Source: Adhaeribacter_A terreus
GTDB lineage: Bacteria; Bacteroidota; Bacteroidia; Cytophagales; Hymenobacteraceae
Direction of reading: 5' to 3'
Assembly: GCF_042657365.1 (NCBI RefSeq)
Contig: NZ_JBHSKT010000004.1
Span: forward strand, 310,001-374,000
DNA: 64,000 bases
Shown: positions 60,346 to 64,000 of the stretch, in pieces
Layout: every line of letters starts with the position of its first letter
How positions within the stretch are numbered: the first letter of the stretch is position 1
Program-made: the position numbers and the translations under genes
Notes under the pieces: model-generated
The model's database searches: none
Seen by the model: only the letters and a program-made list of their open reading frames with translations
What the model was told of the DNA's origin: nothing

Positions 60346-60747
60346 ATGAGATTTATGAATACATTTTTAAAGGAATTCGGGAAGTGGTTTCTAGTTCTTT
60401 TAGGACTTTTTATTGCCTCAATTATATTTACTGCCACAACCGGCAAAAACAAAAGTGAAATTGTCTGGATGCTTTTTCTTGCCCCTATAATGTATTTTCC
60501 TTCTTACATGGGTGCTTTAATTCCCGCTTTTATTTTAACTCTTAATAATATCAATAATAAAAAAAGATCAATATACATAGTTGTGCTTTTAATGTGTCTA
60601 CTTGGGATTTTTATTCCATATCTCATCTTTAGAAGCCCAGGAGATGATGAGTTGGAATTATATTCGTTTATACAAAAACTTCCATTCATTGTAATTGGCC
60701 TCAAAACAATTCATTACTGGTATCAGGAATGGAAAGAAAGTTGGTAG
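60346..60747 (+). CDS. small membrane protein of unknown function
   Basis: A 133-residue protein (130 if the ATG at 60355 is used). Four predicted membrane helices: residues ~14-30, 40-62, 76-92 and 104-120. AT-rich compared with its neighbours, with many Ile and Lys codons, which may indicate a foreign or fast-evolving gene. I do not recognise the family. The C-terminus ends in an aromatic cytoplasmic tail (HYWYQEWKESW). It follows the prfA terminator and precedes an S30 copy. Confidence 0.55.
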   Translation: MRFMNTFLKEFGKWFLVLLGLFIASIIFTATTGKNKSEIVWMLFLAPIMYFPSYMGALIPAFILTLNNINNKKRSIYIVVLLMCLLGIFIPYLIFRSPGDDELELYSFIQKLPFIVIGLKTIHYWYQEWKESW

Positions 60748-60774
60748 TTCAATATTAACCTTGACCCCAAATTC

Positions 60775-60803
60775 AAATCGCTACCTTTTTACTTTCAAAA
60801 ACT
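60775..60803 (+). repeat. S30 element copy
   Basis: Core AAATCGCTACCTTTTT, tail ACTTTCAAAAACT; moderately divergent. 27 bp past the stop of the small membrane protein gene. Confidence 0.55.
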
Positions 60804-60862
60804 AATTCAGCTTTTTATCAATCAGATATTGAATTGCTCTGCATTCGAACTCATTATCCTTT

Positions 60863-61381
60863 ATGAACTTCACCGAACTACTCTCCGATAAAACCCAAAA
60901 ACCGAAAGCCAAAACCGAAATACTGAGCAACTGGCTGACCGAAAACCCACAGGAATTAACCAACCTCATCGAATTTGCCAGAACGGCCAAAGACCCCATA
61001 AAAGCCACCTGCATCGAAGCCATTGAGTTTGCAACCAAACAAAAACCCGAAATTGCCGATCTGCACTGCCTCAATTTTGTTTCGGAAACGCTTACCGCCA
61101 AAGCGCCACGCGTGAAATGGGAATCGGCGAAAGTGATTGGCAACGTGGCGCATCTTTTCCCCGAAAACCTCGAAACCGCCGTAACCAACCTGCTCCAAAA
61201 TACCGAACACGAAGGAACGGTTGTGCGTTGGGCCGCCGCTTTTGCTTTAGGCCAGATCATTAAAACCAAAGCGTCCGTTTCCAAAGAGTTAATTCCCGTT
61301 GCTGAAAACCTGGCCAGCCGCGAAGAGAAAAACAGCATTAAAAAATTCTACCTCGATGCTTTGAAAGCAGTTAAAAAGTAA
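60863..61381 (+). CDS. HEAT-repeat protein
   Basis: A 172-residue soluble, wholly helical protein. The pairs of helices with the pattern APRVKWESAKVIGNVAHLFPENLETAVTNLL and GTVVRWAAAFALGQIIKTK are HEAT/PBS-lyase-like repeats, used for protein-protein contact. No signal peptide or enzyme motif. Start at the ATG at 60863 in a context without a clear ribosome-binding site, as is usual for the phylum. Partner unknown. It is separated from the neighbouring genes by S30 copies on both sides. Confidence 0.75.
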   Translation: MNFTELLSDKTQKPKAKTEILSNWLTENPQELTNLIEFARTAKDPIKATCIEAIEFATKQKPEIADLHCLNFVSETLTAKAPRVKWESAKVIGNVAHLFPENLETAVTNLLQNTEHEGTVVRWAAAFALGQIIKTKASVSKELIPVAENLASREEKNSIKKFYLDALKAVKK

Positions 61382-61392
61382 ACCTACAAAAA

Positions 61393-61417
61393 CCGTCAGC
61401 TAAAGTAAACGGCAATG
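61393..61417. repeat. single arm of the CATTGCCGT repeat family
   Basis: CCGTCAGCTAAAG-N5-CGGCAATG, matching the right arm at 50278-50302 with two differences. No inverse partner is seen nearby. Confidence 0.75.
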
Positions 61418-61430
61418 ATATGCAGAAAAA

Positions 61431-61459
61431 AAAACGGTAGCATTTTCAGCTGAAAAACT
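61431..61459 (+). repeat. S30 element copy
   Basis: Core AAAACGGTAGCATTTT, tail CAGCTGAAAAACT. Confidence 0.8.
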
Positions 61460-61506
61460 AAAAGGCGGCCGCAGAAATGTTACCGGCTTTTTCTATCATA
61501 AAAACC

Positions 61507-61514
61507 TATCTTTG
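61507..61514 (+). promoter_or_regulatory. candidate -7 box for the beta-helix lipoprotein gene
   Basis: TATCTTTG, 119 nt before the ATG at 61634. The resulting leader would carry an S30 copy. Confidence 0.35.
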
Positions 61515-61525
61515 TGCGTTACGGT

Positions 61526-61555
61526 AAAACGGTATGGTTTCAGGCCCAAAAACCC
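61526..61555 (+). repeat. S30 element copy
   Basis: Core AAAACGGTATGGTTTC, tail AGGCCCAAAAACCC. Upstream of the beta-helix lipoprotein gene; second copy after the HEAT gene. Confidence 0.75.
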
Positions 61556-61633
61556 GAAATAAATAACGCCATACCGTAGAGACAAAACAATGCTTTGTCT
61601 CTACACAACCATAAAAAAACAGCACATTAACCA

Positions 61634-63061
61634 ATGAAATACTGCTTCGCGGCCATCATTCCTTTACTCATCTTGTTTTCAGTTTTCAGCTGCAAACCCG
61701 ACGATGAAATTCTTACCCGCGACGCCGGTGCCAAACTCGAATTCTCTACCGATACCGTTTTCTTCGATACCGTTTTTGTTTCCACGGGCAGCGTAAGCAA
61801 ACGCCTGAAGATCTATAACCGCAACAAAAGAGCCGTAAAAATTGACCGCATTCAGCTCGAAAAACTCGGCGCTTCCGATTTCGACCTCATCATAGACGGC
61901 GAAGCCAAAGACATGGCCTCCGGCATCACGATCCGCGGCGAAGACAGTTTGCTCATTCTCGTAAAAGTTTTCATCGATCCGAACAATTCCACCAAACCAT
62001 TCATCATAGAAGACAACCTGCAATTCGAGACCAACGGCAACCGTCAGCAGGTCGTACTCAGAGCTTTTGGGCAGAACGCTAACTTTTTCCGCGACGAAGT
62101 TCTGGATTGCAACACAATCTGGGAAGGTCCAAAAGCCTATGTTTTATATGGCATTGTAGTAGTTCCGGAAAACTGCACCTTAACCATTAGAGCAGGAACC
62201 AAAGTTTACGGCCACGCCGAAGCCATACTTTATGTTCAGGGAACGTTAAAAGTGGAAGGAACTGCCAGCAAACGCGTATTCTTTCAGAACGACCGCCGCG
62301 ATTCTACCTTCGCGCATGTGCCCGGCCAGTGGGAAGGGCTTTTCTTCGACACCATGAGCCGCAACAATAAACTTCAGTTTGCCGAAATTAAAAATGCGAC
62401 TTATGGTCTCCGGATGATCAATTTTGATGGCAACCAGTCTGTAATTGAGAACACGATTATAAAAAACATATTTTATGCCGGAATATTAGCCTTAGATACC
62501 GATGTAAAAATTACGAACACCTTAATTACCAATTGCGGCCAATTTGCATTTGCGGGGATTGGCGGCGGGAAATATGACTTCAACTACTGCACAATTGCCA
62601 ATTATACGCCGGAATTTAAACGTGACGACGAAGCTGTAGTTTTTTCTGACAGCGCCATCTATAAAAATGCCCTGCGGCCTATTAAAGACCCAATCGTAAC
62701 ATTCAGAAACAGCCTTCTTTGGAACGGCACGCGCAACGGAAAACTGGAAAATGAGATTCTGTTCCTGACCCGGGAAGGTCTGAAAAATGTAACTGTCGAG
62801 AACAGCTTAATCCAAACCATCCGCTACCAGAACGAATCAAAATTCACCGGCAACGGCAACATCCTGAACCAAGACCCTAAATTCACCCAGCCCGGCGATG
62901 GTTCGGTTCTGGCTCGCAAGATCAGTTACAGCCTGAAAAAAGATTCGCCGGCCATTGGCGGAGCCCGCCTGAATGGTACCACCATCGATCTTCCCGGCGA
63001 ACCGCGTCCGCAAGGCGCCAACCCGAGCCCCGACATGGGCGCATACGAAAACAAAGACTAA
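61634..63061 (+). CDS. lipoprotein with right-handed beta-helix
   Basis: A 475-residue predicted lipoprotein: signal peptide ending FSVFSC (Cys20). An N-terminal immunoglobulin-like domain (residues ~30-140, with FDTVFVSTGSVSKRLKIYNRNKRAVKIDRIQL) precedes a parallel beta-helix (~170-400; repeats such as NTIIKNIFYAGILAL and NTLITNCGQFAFAG) and the terminal PDMGAYE motif common to choice-of-anchor and polysaccharide-binding proteins. A surface or periplasmic role in carbohydrate binding is inferred. The A-tract of the TAA stop opens the S30 copy that starts the next gene. Confidence 0.8.
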   Translation: MKYCFAAIIPLLILFSVFSCKPDDEILTRDAGAKLEFSTDTVFFDTVFVSTGSVSKRLKIYNRNKRAVKIDRIQLEKLGASDFDLIIDGEAKDMASGITIRGEDSLLILVKVFIDPNNSTKPFIIEDNLQFETNGNRQQVVLRAFGQNANFFRDEVLDCNTIWEGPKAYVLYGIVVVPENCTLTIRAGTKVYGHAEAILYVQGTLKVEGTASKRVFFQNDRRDSTFAHVPGQWEGLFFDTMSRNNKLQFAEIKNATYGLRMINFDGNQSVIENTIIKNIFYAGILALDTDVKITNTLITNCGQFAFAGIGGGKYDFNYCTIANYTPEFKRDDEAVVFSDSAIYKNALRPIKDPIVTFRNSLLWNGTRNGKLENEILFLTREGLKNVTVENSLIQTIRYQNESKFTGNGNILNQDPKFTQPGDGSVLARKISYSLKKDSPAIGGARLNGTTIDLPGEPRPQGANPSPDMGAYENKD

Positions 63062-63062
63062 A

Positions 63063-63092
63063 AAAACGCTATGATCTGGCTTCAGAAAAGTA
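63063..63092 (+). repeat. S30 element copy bridging two genes
   Basis: Core AAAACGCTATGATCTG, tail GCTTCAGAAAAGTA. The core's ATG is the start codon of the YjbQ family gene, and the tail encodes its first codons. Confidence 0.7.
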
Positions 63093-63493
63093 TCCGTTTC
63101 CCGGCAGTACCCCGCGGCTTTCATCTCATCACCGATCTGCTCGAAGCTCAACTTCCGGAACTCGAGCAAATTGAAGTTGGCCTGGCGCATATTTTCATCC
63201 AGCACACCTCCGCCAGCCTCACCATTTCGGAGAACGCCGATCCGGATGTACGCAAAGATTTCGAAAGCCATTTCAACGTGTTAGCTCCGGAAAATGCCCC
63301 CTATTACCGCCACACCTCCGAAGGCCCCGACGACATGCCCGCGCATATAAAAGCCGCCCTTTTAGGAACTTCCGTAACCATTCCCATTACCAAAGGCCGC
63401 TTCAACCTGGGCACCTGGCAAGGCGTCTACCTCTGCGAACACCGCAACCACGCCGGCAAGCGCACGGTTATCGTTACGTTGCAGGGTCAGTAG
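63071..63493 (+). CDS. YjbQ family protein (UPF0047, secondary thiamine-phosphate synthase type)
   Basis: A 140-residue cytoplasmic protein of the widespread YjbQ/UPF0047 family, some members of which show weak thiamine-phosphate synthase activity. Hallmarks: FIQHTSASLTISENADPDVRKDFE, HTSEGPDDMPAHIKAALLG and GTWQGVYLCEHRNHAGKRTVIVTL, with conserved His residues that form the active pocket. The start codon and residues MIWLQKS lie inside an S30 copy; there is no other good start nearer the conserved region. It begins 10 bp after the previous gene's stop. Confidence 0.9.
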   Translation: MIWLQKSIRFPAVPRGFHLITDLLEAQLPELEQIEVGLAHIFIQHTSASLTISENADPDVRKDFESHFNVLAPENAPYYRHTSEGPDDMPAHIKAALLGTSVTIPITKGRFNLGTWQGVYLCEHRNHAGKRTVIVTLQGQ

Positions 63494-64000
63494 TTTAATT
63501 GTTGATTGTTTATTTTAGTTTCTTGAAGCAGGCTTTTCCCTTAAAGTAAGCAGCAGAGCAAGTCAACCACCCCAACCTCTCCTGTCCAGGCGGGGAGCTT
63601 TTGCTTTCTCCTAAATTTCAACTTTTTCACTCGAACGCGCAGCGGAGTGTCGTCAACAAAAGCGACAAAGAGCAAGCAAAATTTGCGCTTACGGCAGCAA
63701 ATTTCGCTGTTTGCATAGCTACTGAAGTTCACTATCTATGCAATGTTCAGTTAGCTATGAAATGCAAAAAGTGAACGGGGAGCGTAAATGTCAAGCGCAC
63801 TGTTTGAGCGGTCAGCGAGTTTGCGTTTGACTTGACTTTTTTGGTTCTGGGGGTAGGGGCCCTCTTTATTTGTGTCAAGACAAAAAGAACACAGAAGCTA
63901 ACTATGAAAAAAAAAAGCTAACTGATAAAAGAGAAAATACCAACTATGAAAACGGTATCATTTATAGCTGAAAAACTGCTACCAGCCGGCAAGGTCCTTC
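63494..64000. other. spacer to the window edge, no gene seen
   Basis: It contains a lone CCCC-type repeat arm (63566-63600, ACCACCCCAACCTCTCCTGT), a stretch with direct and inverted words around GCAAAATTTGCGC, a TTTGTGTCAAGACAAAAAGAAC sequence of a kind common in Bacteroidota spacers, and a final S30 copy. A 63-codon frame on the minus strand (63541-63732) covers the repeat arm and is not credible. Confidence 0.6.
63949..63978 (+). repeat. S30 element copy
   Basis: Core AAAACGGTATCATTTA, tail TAGCTGAAAAACTG. Last copy before the window edge. Confidence 0.7.

Noticed and set aside
63541..63732. 63-codon minus-strand reading frame
   Set aside because: It overlaps a dispersed intergenic repeat arm, has no conserved pattern and no plausible initiation context.

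Overview
This 64-kb window looks like the chromosome of a member of the Bacteroidota, most likely order Cytophagales and plausibly a Hymenobacteraceae-type genus. The case rests on a type IX secretion/gliding locus in the order porP/sprF-gldK-gldL-gldM-gldN, a T9SS C-terminal sorting domain on a large secreted protein, an ATP synthase operon lacking atpD/atpC, Bacteroidota-only families (DUF4271, DUF4286), SusC-style N-terminal domains on TonB receptors, and promoters of the TTTG-N19-21-TAnnTTTG type. No rRNA, tRNA, CRISPR array, prophage or intact insertion sequence was found.

Layout. 0-5.3 kb: the 3' end of an RNase D-like gene, a small exported protein, and a 1246-residue M6-type metalloprotease with a beta-helix region and a T9SS sorting tail. 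5.5-11.5 kb: minus-strand ATP synthase operon (atpZ, a small membrane protein, atpB, E, F, H, A, G). 11.7-18.5 kb: plus-strand sprE/porW, a class A penicillin-binding protein and uvrC. 18.6-25.4 kb: minus-strand T9SS core, including a second gldN-like gene (gldO type). 25.5-32.7 kb: minus-strand housekeeping genes (hemD, DUF4271, a WecA/TagO-like transferase, lipB, manA, pgi). 32.7-39 kb: yraN, a MORN-type lipoprotein, a MATE exporter, a membrane protein and htpG. 39-49.5 kb: two tandem paralogues of an unknown Cys/His family, a His-rich small protein next to a ZnuD-like TonB receptor (probable zinc uptake), then a siderophore receptor with a PepSY protein and a candidate iron operator, and an MFS transporter. 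49.5-64 kb: mostly single genes (DUF4286, GNAT, AraC regulator, prolyl oligopeptidase, glycosyltransferase, thioredoxin, APC permease, prfA, HEAT protein, beta-helix lipoprotein, yjbQ) separated by repeat-rich spacers.

How the genes work together. SprE, GldK, GldL, GldM, GldN, the GldN paralogue and SprF/PorP are components of one machine that moves proteins such as the 1246-residue metalloprotease across the outer membrane. GldL/GldM use the proton gradient that the neighbouring ATP synthase also uses. The two TonB loci are metal-acquisition modules.

The most unusual feature is a dispersed ~30-bp sequence, here called the S30 element: core AAAACGSTAKSNTTTT followed by tail GCYTGAAAAAGTC. 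I count about 36 copies by eye, mostly in spacers and mostly just downstream of a stop codon with the core nearest the gene. Several run directly into intrinsic terminators, one 23-bp derivative is tandemly repeated six times, and some copies extend into genes, supplying the stop codon of uvrC, the C-terminus of a GNAT protein and the start codon of yjbQ. I do not recognise it as a described repeat family. At least five other families of intergenic inverted repeats share the spacers.
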